Translations under genes and position numbers: made by a program
Part shown: in pieces, positions 8,685 through 17,942 of the stretch
Layout: each line of letters opens with the position of its first letter
Position numbering within the stretch: the stretch's first letter is position 1
Assembly (NCBI GenBank): GCA_014896485.1
Contig: JADBKH010000008.1
Span: forward strand, 1-64,000
Length of the DNA stretch: 64,000 nucleotides
Reading direction: 5' to 3'
Source of the DNA: Bacillota bacterium
Lineage (GTDB): Bacteria; Bacillota; Bacilli; Bu12
The notes under the pieces: generated by a model
The model's input: only the letters and a program-made list of their open reading frames with translations
What the model was told of the DNA's origin: nothing
The model's database searches: none

Positions 8685-10400
8685 ATGGCCAGCGATGAAT
8701 ACACGCGCTATACCGAGACGTTAGATGCCTTGGGACATACACCATGGACAACCGTGTTACAAGGTGCTGGAAAACGTGTCGTACCCTCACGTGAACATGA
8801 GTGCTCTCAAGCACGGTGCGATCTCTGTTTCGATCGCTTCTGCGATTTTCGCGATGACATGCGTGCTCCTTGCGGACGCACAAAAGCCGACGCGGAAGCG
8901 CTTCTCCTGTTGCGCCGCATGCTGACAGCAGCAGGTACCGCACAACGGGGGGCGCTGCAAACGATCCAGGCGATCTTGCGTTCTCCCCAAAGCATCGAGG
9001 ACACAGCTGTGGCCGATCTGCTCTCCCGGTTGCAGCCACTGACCACCGACGGAAGCCAGGAGAGCACCCTCTCTACGCAGCGACTGCTACGGCATTTGCT
9101 CCATGGCATTCTAGGCGGTTACACGCAAGCAGAGGGACGATCCCTGTGGGCGCGGGTCTTGGCCGACCCAGAGAGTTTAAAGCGTCTGGACAAAACCGGA
9201 ATGGTGCCCAAGCCGGCTTATACCCAGTTGATCGACGCGGCCGCACTCCTTTCACCCGGCAGTCTTCAAGACCGAGACGAGATTCAGCGTGCAGCCACGA
9301 CAACCGCCCTCTCTGCGTTTTTTGATGGCTTGGCTGCCCAGGCCTTTTTGACGGAATTGCTCAAGTTCAAGACGCAAAAAAACACGTCTACACCGGTCGG
9401 ATTGGCCAATCTTCGTCCACAGACCCTCAATTTGGTGCTGTTGACCGACAATGCCGTGCAGGCAGCACGACTCATCGAAACAAGTTGGAAGGCCTCCGAG
9501 ATCTTGGAAAATGCCAACGCCGAACAGATCGCATTCTTCGTTGCCGGAGACAATGGGGCACGTGTTGCAGCCAAACTGGGGATCCCATGGTTGGCCGATT
9601 ACAATGCAGAAGTGCTGCTTCCCTTTGCAACCCTCGTTGACGGCATCATCGTCGGATCAGGGAATCATCCCCCAATGGTCGCCACCGCTGCACAGGTAGC
9701 CGAAGTCCCCTTGCTTCGATTGGGAGTTCCTGCATCTTGTGACGGCTTCTTTGAAGCGACTGTCACCCATTTTTCACGTCGGGTGCGCAGCAACACCCCA
9801 GCGCTTTCGGGTAAAGGAAACTTCGTCTTGCTGCGTGACTACCTGCGCCGTATCGAAGGTCGCCCCCGCATCGCCGCACGCCGGGCCACCGTCGATGCCA
9901 TGCAGCAAGGTACGTTGCGTGGAATTGCGTTGGTCTATGCGGGACAGTTGGATGCCGGCCAACCCGAAGAAATCGAAACGCTCTTGCGCACCCTTCACAC
10001 CCAGGGGCTCTTGCCCATCGTTGCTGGCGCAGTCGCCTTGCCAGCGGCACTGGCCGGATGGACCGACGAGCACGAAGCGACGGCATTGCTCCCCTTCCGC
10101 CGTTCCTTTGAAGATGCAACCGGCGTTCTGCTTCCACCTGTCATCGTCGCCGGCGGCGCAGCAGAACTGGCTGCAACCTATCTGTTACTGCAGCGGGAAC
10201 GCCTGGTGCGCACCGATCCTTTGACGTTGCCAATCCGCTTTTTCCTGCCGACCCAATTCGATCCAGTAGGCGAACTGATGGCCATTTCGTTGGCGGCTTT
10301 GGGCTGTGAAGTCACTGTCGCGCAGCAACCCGACTGGCAAATCCGTCTTTTCGAAACAGGGACAGGCGAGCCTGCACAAATGGAGAAGGGATCGACATGA
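8685..10400 (+). CDS. CO dehydrogenase (CooS)-like protein lacking catalytic C-cluster ligands
   Basis: The 571-residue protein has the order of motifs of Ni-Fe carbon monoxide dehydrogenase. Near the N-terminus, C40, C45, C48, C53 and C63 (CX4CX2CX4CX9C) match the B-cluster region, followed by PCGRTKADAEALLLLRRML.AAGTA, the CooS GVCGA.ADTIVARNLLRM.AAGTA segment. Further on are TGMVPK (GIVPR), AAKLGIP (MRHGIP), GTLRGIALVY (G.IRGIVGVV) and LLPIVAGAV (VLVVTTGC). By eye alignment, every C-cluster ligand is replaced: the His (HGHEP) by TDNA near 254-257, and the cysteines by residues near 290, 327, 420, 449 and 492. Only two other cysteines remain (352, 541). CO oxidation is therefore unlikely; one Fe-S cluster may persist. 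It is coupled by ATGA to a CBS-ACT gene. ATG 8685 follows AAGGAGG. Confidence 0.7.
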   Translation: MASDEYTRYTETLDALGHTPWTTVLQGAGKRVVPSREHECSQARCDLCFDRFCDFRDDMRAPCGRTKADAEALLLLRRMLTAAGTAQRGALQTIQAILRSPQSIEDTAVADLLSRLQPLTTDGSQESTLSTQRLLRHLLHGILGGYTQAEGRSLWARVLADPESLKRLDKTGMVPKPAYTQLIDAAALLSPGSLQDRDEIQRAATTTALSAFFDGLAAQAFLTELLKFKTQKNTSTPVGLANLRPQTLNLVLLTDNAVQAARLIETSWKASEILENANAEQIAFFVAGDNGARVAAKLGIPWLADYNAEVLLPFATLVDGIIVGSGNHPPMVATAAQVAEVPLLRLGVPASCDGFFEATVTHFSRRVRSNTPALSGKGNFVLLRDYLRRIEGRPRIAARRATVDAMQQGTLRGIALVYAGQLDAGQPEEIETLLRTLHTQGLLPIVAGAVALPAALAGWTDEHEATALLPFRRSFEDATGVLLPPVIVAGGAAELAATYLLLQRERLVRTDPLTLPIRFFLPTQFDPVGELMAISLAALGCEVTVAQQPDWQIRLFETGTGEPAQMEKGST

Positions 10401-11050
10401 CCGTCGAAGAGATCATGGCACGCCAACTCATCACCATTTCGCCCCAAGCAACGCTGGATGAAGCCATTCGGCTCATGTATGCACATCGCATCCGCCACTT
10501 GCCGGTAGTAGATGCCCAGGGAGCATTGGCCGGCATCCTTTCTGACCGGGATGTGCGGACCTTCGTCGGAACGGCCTACCTGTCCGGCGAGCATTGTCTG
10601 ACGGAAAACGATCATGTCGCAGATGCCATGACATCGGAGGTGGTGACCACTACGCGTGATACGTTCGTCGAGGAGGCAGCCCGCGTCATGATCGAGCGCC
10701 GCATCGACAGCCTACCTGTTGTCGAAGGAAAACAGCTTCTTGGCCTGATTACCGATACTGACTTGCTGAAAACCCTCATTGCTTGGACGGGCGTCCTGCA
10801 TCCCAGCTCCCGCGTGGAGATCGAGGTGGATGACAGTGCCGCAGCCCTGGCGGAACTCTTGAAGATTTTTGCAGCGCATCGGCTCAATATCGACAGCCTC
10901 ATGATGGTGGGGTATACACCTGCAGGCAAACGCCGATTGGTCGTACGCTTTACGGCGCTCAACTACCTCCCCATTGTTCAAGAAATTCGCACCAAAGGGA
11001 TGAAAGTGTTTACGGGCCTGCCTGGCGAAGAGATCGCCGACACGCCTTAG
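10397..11050 (+). CDS. CBS-domain pair plus ACT-domain protein (AcuB-like)
   Basis: The 217-residue soluble protein has two CBS domains (about residues 3-60, EIMARQLITISPQATLDEA, and 75-135, MTSEVVTTTRDTFVEEAARVM) and a C-terminal ACT-like domain (about 140-213). CBS pairs bind adenine nucleotides and ACT domains bind small ligands; AcuB-like proteins of this layout are regulators of uncertain mechanism. Its ATG overlaps the TGA of the CODH-like gene (ATGA), so it is translated with it and probably controls or reports on that protein. A terminator closes the two-gene unit. No catalytic domain is present. Confidence 0.85.
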   Translation: MTVEEIMARQLITISPQATLDEAIRLMYAHRIRHLPVVDAQGALAGILSDRDVRTFVGTAYLSGEHCLTENDHVADAMTSEVVTTTRDTFVEEAARVMIERRIDSLPVVEGKQLLGLITDTDLLKTLIAWTGVLHPSSRVEIEVDDSAAALAELLKIFAAHRLNIDSLMMVGYTPAGKRRLVVRFTALNYLPIVQEIRTKGMKVFTGLPGEEIADTP

Positions 11051-11080
11051 GGAGGATTTACCTCATTCCTTTAAGCTGGC

Positions 11081-11104
11081 AGCGCCCTTTCCGGCGCTTT
11101 TTTC
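11081..11104 (+). terminator. Intrinsic terminator after the CODH-like/CBS pair
   Basis: AGCGCC (11081-11086), loop CTTTCC, GGCGCT (11093-11098) and a run of six T. It separates this pair from the NrfD operon. The remaining 200 bases to 11311 show no clear promoter or gene. Confidence 0.75.
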
Positions 11105-11311
11105 ATGGCCTCCTCCTCAGGGAGGCGCTTGATCCAAAGGGTTCATGAGCTAAGCATCCTGGTCCCAAACGACTAGGCCTCTATTTGTAAGAAGCCGGAT
11201 TTCAAAAATACGTCGTTCACGCGATATCCCCTCCGTTCCTCCAAGTTTAGGATGAGGACGATGCGAAACGGCGAACCCGTTTACGCAGATTACCGAAAGC
11301 AGAGGTGAAAA

Positions 11312-12265
11312 GTGATGTGGGCACCAGAGCCTGCTTTTGTGGAACGTGAGAGCCATCCATCCCAGCGCTTCTCACTGCATTTTACACCGCAGCGGGAGTG
11401 GCACTTGTGGCATGCGCTGTGGTTTTGGGCCATGGGCATTGGCAGCGGTGTCTTTCTGCTTCGCCAGTTCTTCGCCCTCGAACAGACAGGCACCCTTTTG
11501 GGAATGGATTGGCCCGACATTTTGGGTATCGTCTTTGTGGCCATCGGCGGACTGATCCTGATCCTCGATTTGGGCAAGCCACAGCGTGTTTTCAATGCGC
11601 TGCTGCAACCCAAGCATTCCTGGATCAGCCGGGGTGCCATTGCCGACTTCACCTTCCTATTCTTTGGGGCGTTGTACACGTTGGCGGGTTGGTTCTCTCT
11701 TCCCTGGAGTCCAGCGACCTTCGTCCATGCGGATTTGGTCAGCCAGATTTTTATCGCAATCTGCACGTTAACCGCCTTCGTGATCATGCTTTATCCGGGT
11801 TTTGTCCTCTACGAGTCGCTGGCCATCCCGTTTTGGAATTCTGTCTTGGTCCCTGCCCTCTTTTTCGAGCTGGCCATCACATCGGGATTCGGCCTGCTGT
11901 TGGTGACCATGGCCGCCACGGGTACGTTGACGGCAGCTGTCCTCACCCCTCTGGCCACGGCGACATTGATTGCCAATGTGGTCACACTGCTCACCGTCGT
12001 CCTCTATCTGTTCGATCGATATAAGTCACCGCGTCCGGCTGCACGGGTTGGACTCCAGCGTCTGCTGACCGGGAAGATAGCACCGTTTTTTTGGGCGACA
12101 GCTGTACTCGGCCTGATCGCTCCCGTGGTACTGACAGCACTGGCGCTTGCCGGTGTTGCGACTGTCCCCTTGCTCGTGGCAGGAGGTGTGTTGGCCATTT
12201 TGGGAAGCTTTGGCTTTCGCTATGTCCAGCTGCTGTCGGGGGTACGGCAGACCGCCGTCCTCTAA
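11312..12265 (+). CDS. NrfD/PsrC-type membrane anchor subunit
   Basis: About 317 residues with eight or so membrane helices and the NrfD/PsrC family pattern: WHLWHALWFWAMGIGSGVFLL in the first helix, then GGLILILDLGKPQRVFNALLQP and SWISRGA. These anchors bind quinone and connect the menaquinone pool to an iron-sulphur subunit in polysulphide, tetrathionate and related reductases. It opens a three-gene operon with a molybdopterin oxidoreductase and a four-cluster ferredoxin, in the unusual order anchor-catalytic-ferredoxin. GTG 11312 and ATG 11315 both follow AGAGGTG; either may be used. No heme ligands stand out. Confidence 0.88.
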   Translation: MMWAPEPAFVERESHPSQRFSLHFTPQREWHLWHALWFWAMGIGSGVFLLRQFFALEQTGTLLGMDWPDILGIVFVAIGGLILILDLGKPQRVFNALLQPKHSWISRGAIADFTFLFFGALYTLAGWFSLPWSPATFVHADLVSQIFIAICTLTAFVIMLYPGFVLYESLAIPFWNSVLVPALFFELAITSGFGLLLVTMAATGTLTAAVLTPLATATLIANVVTLLTVVLYLFDRYKSPRPAARVGLQRLLTGKIAPFFWATAVLGLIAPVVLTALALAGVATVPLLVAGGVLAILGSFGFRYVQLLSGVRQTAVL

Positions 12266-12296
12266 ATGGTTCAAAGAATGTTGGAGGTGAAGGATC

Positions 12297-14796
12297 ATGC
12301 CGATCACCGTTGATACACCCGAAGGGAAAGAAACCCTTTACTATAGCGCTTGCACGCCCAACTGCTGGATGAATTGTCGGTTGTATGCCCATGTGCGCGA
12401 CGGCAAATTGGTCCAAACGTCGGCAGCCCCCTTTCCAGACAGCCGCTACAACCGGATTTGCCTACGTGGCCTCTCCCATCCCCAGCGCGTCTACAGCAAG
12501 GAACGCTTGACCAAGCCGTTGCTCCGTGTCGGCAAGCGTGGGGAAAACAAGTGGAAAGAGATCTCCTGGGATGAAGCATTCACCCTCATGGCCAACAAAC
12601 TGTCAGAGATCAAAGAAAAATACGGCAGCCAAGCGGTCCTCTTTGCACCCTTGTCGGGCAACTATGCCATCTTAAATGGATCGCTGGCCGGTGCCACGCA
12701 CCGCATGGCCAACATCTTCGGAGGCACCCTGGCCTGCGATAGCATCGATTTGGCCCTGGCAACCGGAGAATCCCAGGTTGTCGCCAACCTGGGATCGGGG
12801 ATGACTTCCTGGTTTTTGGGGCACCAGCCGGAAGATATCGCCAATGCCAGGACGATCGTGGCATGGGGCACCAATGTAACCGAGTCCCAGGTACACAACT
12901 GGCACTTTTTCGCAGATGCACTGGAGAAGGGCGCCACCCTGATTTGCATCGACCCGCGTTACTCAGAAACCGCAGAAAAGGCGCACTACTGGCTGCGTCC
13001 TCGCCCCGGCTCCGACGCGGCGCTGGCGATGTCGATGATCGATGTGGTCATCGAAGAAAACCTCTATGACCGATCCTATGTGATCGATCACACCGTCGGG
13101 CCCTTCTTGGTGCGCAGTGACAACGGCAAGTTCCTGCGTCGCAACGATCTCGACCCAGATGGCGATGGATCAAACCTCGTCTTTGACGAAAAGAGCCAAT
13201 CTTTCGTCCCTGTGGATACCGGAGAGATTGCGCCCGCGCTCTTTGGCAGCTTTGAAGCCCACTTGGCTGACGGTACGACCATCCAGGTACGCCCAGCCTT
13301 CCAGCTGTTAGCGGATCAAGCGGCAGCCTATACCCCCGAGCAGGCCGAAGCGATCACATCGGTCCGGCCGGACCTGGTTCGCGAGGTAACCCGCATCTAT
13401 GTGCAAAACGGCCCTGCTTTCGTCTATTCCGGCATGGGCATCGACCGCGGGACAATGCTGACATGGTCGGCCGGGCCATCGCGACACCGGGCGTCATCAC
13501 CCACCAGATCGGCAGTTCGGTGCAACACCCTTGCGCTTTGATGGGCGGTCCGCTATTGGCGTCGAGTTTACGCCTGGTATTCTCGATGCGTAATCATGCC
13601 CACGGGCCAAAGCCACTGCACGGCTCAACTTCCTGTTGACCTACGATGCCATTACCAAAGGGAAGATCAAAACCTGGGTCCCCAAAGATCCGAGCAATCC
13701 CATGGCTGGACCGCGCAGTAAAGAGCCCGAAGAGGTCCCTTACACGATCAAGGCGGCCATCTTCTCTTGCGCCAATTTTGCCAGCAACTTCCCCAATCAG
13801 AATCGCATTCTCAACGAGATCTTCGATGAGAAGAACCTCGAGTTTGTCGTCGATCTGGAAATGTTCATGAACGATACGGCGCGTATGTGCGATCTGGTCT
13901 TGCCCATCACCTCCTGGTTTGAGAACGACGACATCGTCGGCGGCATGCATCCATTCATGATGCGCCAGGAGCGGGCCATTGATCCCATTGGAGAATGCAA
14001 GTCCGACTTTGAAATCTATAAGGGACTCTCTGAGAAGTTGGGGCTGAGCCAATATTGGGTGAAGACCCCTCAAGCTTTCATCGATGAGATCATCCACAAT
14101 ATCGCCCAAGCCCTGCAAAATCCGCAGATCGAGGAAGATTTCAAACGGGATGGCGTGGCCCGGCTGATGCCTCCTGCCCTGATCCCGTTACAGGATGGCA
14201 AGTACATGACTCCTTCAGGAAGGGCCGAATTCTATGCGGAAGGGGTCGTTGTCAACTGGCCGGCCATCCAGCCTTCTTTCCGTTTGCCGGTGGACATGGG
14301 CTTTGCCCCCCTGCCACACTTTGAGCCGCCCTATGAGGCTTGGCACGAGAATCCGAAGTTTGCCCAATATCCCTTGGTCTTAAACCAGCGCCACTCGCGT
14401 TTCCGCGTACACACCACTTATTACAACGTACCTGTGCTACGCGAGATGGATCCGGAGCCATTGGTCGAGATGAACGAGCATGAGATGGCCCGGCGCGGTC
14501 TTAGAGACGGCGATATTGTCCGGGTCTACAACGACCGGGGCCAGGCCGTTTTGAAAGTCCGTACCAATAATGCTTACCCCGATCACACGTGCAACATCAA
14601 CAAGGGGTGGCAACGGCACCAGTTTATCGCCGGTGGCTATCAGGAGCTGACAACCGAACATGTCAACTACCGGCATTACAACTGCTCGTTCTTCGATGTG
14701 TTGGTCGAAGTGGAACCCTGGAATCCAGAAAAAGTGCCGCCCCGTTCCATCGAAGAGCACGATGGCAAAGCCCATATCGTGAAAGGAGGCGTTTGA
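12297..14796 (+). pseudogene. Molybdopterin oxidoreductase catalytic subunit with multiple frame breaks
   Basis: This is a DMSO-reductase-superfamily catalytic subunit of about 830 residues in two frames. The first part (12297-13541) has the [4Fe-4S] motif CTPNCWMNC...ICLRG and the cofactor-binding region (SGMTSWFLG, TIVAWGTNVTES, LICIDPRYSETAEKA). The second (from 13594, recognisable from about 13621) has the DLVLPI.SWFE region and C-terminal molybdopterin-binding domain with HSRFRVHTTYY. Frame 1 stops at 13541, while the second frame is closed by TAA 13591-13593, so at least two indels are needed; local matches (NADMVGRAIAT, GVEFTPGILDA, HAHGPKPLHGST) suggest about four. No twin-arginine signal precedes the cluster motif, implying a cytoplasmic enzyme if functional. 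ATG 12297 has GGAGGTG. The substrate cannot be assigned. Confidence 0.85.
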
Positions 14797-14797
14797 A

Positions 14798-15547
14798 ATG
14801 GCTGTCGCCGAAACAGAACAAAAGCCGATCGTCATCTCGCCCAAACCGGACCACATTCCCCACTGGGGCATGGTGATCGACTTAAACCGCTGTATCGGCT
14901 GCGAGACATGCGCGGTAGGTTGCAAAATCAAGAACAATCTAGCCGACGGCGTTTGGTGGAATCGGGTGCTGACCATAGGGGGCGATGGCCTCGACGTGGC
15001 AGACGGAAGCGTGGAGCAGCCGCGCGCCTATGCCCTTCCTCTCTCTTGCCAGCACTGCGAGAATGCACCTTGTCTGAAAGTTTGCCCGACAGGCGCCACG
15101 TATCGTACGGCCGACGGCCTGGTGCTGATCGACTACAACAAATGCATCGGATGCCGTGCCTGCATCCAAGCTTGCCCCTACGGGGTGCGTATCTTTAACG
15201 AAGAACAGCCCAAGCACGAATATACTGACTTCGACTTGGGTGCAGCAGAAGCGTTGCCACACGAGCAAGGCGTCGTGGAAAAGTGCACGTTCTGCGCTGA
15301 CCGCCTCGAACAGGGACTAGACCCGTTCTGCGTCGATGTTTGCCCAGCGCGTGCCCGCTTCTTCGGTGACTTAAACGACCCTGACTCTGAGGTCTCGCAG
15401 CTCATCGAAGAACGCCACGCCGAGACACTGCACCCAGAGCTTGGAACCAAGCCCAGCGTCTATTACATTCCCCCGGAAAAGGTGCGGACGCACCCGACGG
15501 GGTTGGATCGGCTCCAGCTCAATGCTGCTGACGTAGTCCACGAATAA
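14798..15547 (+). CDS. Four-cluster ferredoxin subunit (DmsB/PsrB type)
   Basis: The 249-residue protein carries electrons between the molybdopterin subunit and the NrfD anchor. Four cysteine groups, each able to hold [4Fe-4S], are visible: RCIGCETCAVGC near residue 30; CQHCENAPCLKVCPTGA near 85; KCIGCRACIQACPYG near 115; and KCTFCADRL..G..PFCVDVCPARA near 165. There is no Tat signal, consistent with its partner. It begins one base after the molybdopterin gene's stop, behind AAAGGAGG, and is intact although the catalytic gene is disrupted. A terminator follows. Confidence 0.93.
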   Translation: MAVAETEQKPIVISPKPDHIPHWGMVIDLNRCIGCETCAVGCKIKNNLADGVWWNRVLTIGGDGLDVADGSVEQPRAYALPLSCQHCENAPCLKVCPTGATYRTADGLVLIDYNKCIGCRACIQACPYGVRIFNEEQPKHEYTDFDLGAAEALPHEQGVVEKCTFCADRLEQGLDPFCVDVCPARARFFGDLNDPDSEVSQLIEERHAETLHPELGTKPSVYYIPPEKVRTHPTGLDRLQLNAADVVHE

Positions 15548-15572
15548 GTCTCGACTTACGTTCCATTTGTAC

Positions 15573-15601
15573 AAGGCCCCTGCATACGGGGGGCCTTTTT
15601 G
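15573..15601 (+). terminator. Intrinsic terminator of the molybdopterin oxidoreductase operon
   Basis: AAGGCCCC (15573-15580) pairs with GGGGCCTT (15590-15597), followed by TTTTTG. Confidence 0.85.
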
Positions 15602-15761
15602 TCCTATCTTCACCTTTCTATTGTAGGAAGGTCAGGCTAAGTAGACAACCCGTTTCGGCAGAAAAGTGTAGCGCAAAAATACGACAGAAACTGGATATCA
15701 AACGCATCGGGAATGGTTACACTGGGTATGCAAAGGATGTTTGTGAAAGGTGATGAGTGCG

Positions 15762-17783
15762 ATGGCTGGTCGATGGATCCGCTGGCTACATCTGCGTCAG
15801 CCTCCCAAAGAAAAGGGCCAAGAATATGACCGTCGCGAAGCAGCTGCGATCTACGCAGCTGGCGGAGATGCTTCGGCTGCGAGTGAGCAGGAAGGTCGCT
15901 TTGAAGGTTTTCGTCGGTTTCCCGCCCATCCTTCTGCTACGGAAGGAAACCGGGCTACCAACCAAGCACCGACCCTCGGCGCGCTTGCTGTCGACTTGAC
16001 CCGTGTGGCCGAAGAAGGCAGACTCGATCCAATCATCGGTCGCGACAAAGAAATCGCACGCGTCGCCCTGATTCTGTCGCGCCGCTCAAAGAACAACCCT
16101 GTACTCATCGGCGAACCAGGCGTCGGCAAGACAGCCATTGCCGAAGGACTGGCCCAGCGCCTGGCCTCGGGAGATGTGCCCCAGCCGCTGCTTGGAAGGC
16201 GGCTGTGGGCGCTGGACATGGGGCGCCTGGTCGCCAACACCCGTTATCGCGGGGACTTTGAAGGTCGTATGGAAAAACTGCTCACTGAATTGCGCAACAA
16301 TCCAGAGGTCATCCTCTTTATCGATGAACTGCACACGGTCGTCAATACAGGCGGGACAGAAGGAGCCGTCAGTGCCTCTGACATCTTAAAACCGGCTCTT
16401 TCCCGCGGAGAAGTGCAGTGCATCGGAGCGACGACCCCAGACGAATACCAGAAATATATTGAAAAAGATGCTGCACTGGCACGGCGTTTCCAACCCGTCC
16501 GCGTGGCAGAACCCGATGTGGCCGCGACACGCCAGATTGCTGCCGGCATGGCCGTGGAGTTGGCACGCTACCACGGCGTTCATATCGAGGCACAGGCGAT
16601 CGAAGCAGCTGTTCACCTTTCCCAGCGTTACTTGCCCGATCGCAACCAACCGGATAAAACGTTGGACCTTCTGGATGAGGCCGGCGCACTCGCCCGTCTT
16701 TCCTCGGATGGAAGCCATCAGCCCGTTGTCAATGAGGAGACGGTAGCCTATGTCCTCGCCGATTGGACGGGCATCCCCGTGGCCAAATTGACCGAAAACG
16801 AAGCCGAACGCCTGATGCATCTGGAAGCGCGCTTGCATCAGCGCGTCATCGGCCAAAACGAGGCGGTCTCCGCCGTCGCGACCGCCATTCGGCGGGCTCG
16901 TGCCGGATTGAAGGATCCCAATCGGCCGATCGGCTCCTTCCTTTTTCTCGGGCCTTCAGGCGTCGGCAAGACAGAGCTGGCCAAAGCGTTGGCAGAAGCG
17001 CTCTTTGGCGACGAGAAGGCACTGGTCCGCATCGACATGTCCGAGTATGAAGAAAAATTCTCTGCTTCACGCTTGGTCGGCGCACCTCCCGGCTACGTCG
17101 GCTACGAAGAAGGGGGACAGTTGACCGAAGCGGTCCGACGGCACCCCTATTCGGTGCTTCTGTTGGATGAGATTGAAAAAGCCCACACCGACGTGCTGAA
17201 CACCTTGCTGCAAGTGCTCGAAGACGGTCGCCTCACCGACGGACGCGGTCGCGTCGCCGATTTCCGAAACATTGTGATCATCATGACGTCCAACGTCGGC
17301 GCAACCGAAATGGCAACCGTCGCCACCGGCTTTCTGGAAAGCCAACGCGACCCCGATCTTTCTGTAGCCGAACGCACCTTGGATGCGCTGAAACGCCAGT
17401 TTCGTCCGGAGTTTCTCAATCGTGTCGATGGCTGGATTGTTTTCCACCGTCCCACGCTGGCAGAGATTTACGCAATTGCAGATCTGATGCTCCAGCAGCT
17501 TGCACAGCGGCTCCGCAGTGCTGGGTATCGGTTTACCTACACGCAGCAGGTGCGCGACTATCTCGCCCAGCTCGGTTACAGTCCCGCCTATGGAGCCCGT
17601 CCTTTGCGCCGCACCATCGAACAGCAGATTGAAAATCGCTTGGCCGAGGCGGTGATCTGCGGTGATCTCAAACCAGGGAATGAAGTCATGGCCGTACTTG
17701 AAGCAGGGACCATCCAGTTCCGCTTCACACCCACACAAACAGGGCAAAGGGTGGCAAGCCTTGCTGCCGTAGGTGTAGAATAA
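15762..17783 (+). CDS. ClpC/ClpE-like AAA+ unfoldase lacking N and M domains
   Basis: This is a two-ring-domain Clp/Hsp100 ATPase that unfolds proteins, normally for ClpP. The first ATPase domain has Walker A GEPGVGKT and Walker [11 protein letters not shown]; the second has GPSGVGKT and [11 protein letters not shown], then [10 protein letters not shown] and a D2-small domain ending YGARPLRR. The N-terminal ~75 residues are low in recognisable motifs and lack the Clp_N double repeat; between [12 protein letters not shown] and [18 protein letters not shown] there is no room for the coiled-coil M domain. In the place of the ClpP-docking loop (VGF in ClpC) it reads ATGF. No ctsR/mcsAB genes or CtsR operator are adjacent. 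Start: ATG 15762; ATG 15753 and GTG 15750 sit on the AAAGG site itself. Confidence 0.9.
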   Translation: MAGRWIRWLHLRQPPKEKGQEYDRREAAAIYAAGGDASAASEQEGRFEGFRRFPAHPSATEGNRATNQAPTLGALAVDLTRVAEEGRLDPIIGRDKEIARVALILSRRSKNNPVLIGEPGVGKTAIAEGLAQRLASGDVPQPLLGRRLWALDMGRLVANTRYRGDFEGRMEKLLTELRNNPEVILFIDELHTVVNTGGTEGAVSASDILKPALSRGEVQCIGATTPDEYQKYIEKDAALARRFQPVRVAEPDVAATRQIAAGMAVELARYHGVHIEAQAIEAAVHLSQRYLPDRNQPDKTLDLLDEAGALARLSSDGSHQPVVNEETVAYVLADWTGIPVAKLTENEAERLMHLEARLHQRVIGQNEAVSAVATAIRRARAGLKDPNRPIGSFLFLGPSGVGKTELAKALAEALFGDEKALVRIDMSEYEEKFSASRLVGAPPGYVGYEEGGQLTEAVRRHPYSVLLLDEIEKAHTDVLNTLLQVLEDGRLTDGRGRVADFRNIVIIMTSNVGATEMATVATGFLESQRDPDLSVAERTLDALKRQFRPEFLNRVDGWIVFHRPTLAEIYAIADLMLQQLAQRLRSAGYRFTYTQQVRDYLAQLGYSPAYGARPLRRTIEQQIENRLAEAVICGDLKPGNEVMAVLEAGTIQFRFTPTQTGQRVASLAAVGVE

Positions 17784-17797
17784 CGCATCGACCATAT

Positions 17798-17886
17798 GCG
17801 CCGAGGGGTGCCCAATCATTGGGCTGAGAGCGGAATTCCGCAACCCTAGAACCTGATCTGGGTCATACCAGCGGAGGAACGGCAGA
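17798..17886 (+). promoter_or_regulatory. TPP riboswitch (THI element)
   Basis: The conserved aptamer segments are all present in order: GAGGGGTGCCC, GGGCTGAGA, ACCCT, GAACCTGATCTGGGT, ATACCAGCGGAGGAA. It precedes an intrinsic terminator and thiD-thiM-thiE, so thiamine pyrophosphate should cause premature termination. Confidence 0.96.
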
Positions 17887-17890
17887 CCAA

Positions 17891-17923
17891 AGCAGGACCG
17901 TTTCCTACGGTCCTGCTTCTTTT
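17891..17923 (+). terminator. Riboswitch expression-platform terminator
   Basis: AGCAGGACCG / CGGTCCTGCT (10-base perfect arms, 7-base loop) followed by TCTTTT, directly after the TPP aptamer and 20 bases before thiD. Confidence 0.9.
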
Positions 17924-17942
17924 CGTAAAAAGGGAGGTTCCG

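Noticed and set aside
15602-15749. CtsR operator (tandem GGTCAAA/AGTCAAA) before the Clp gene
   Set aside because: Looked for it in the 150-base leader and found only weak, unpaired fragments.
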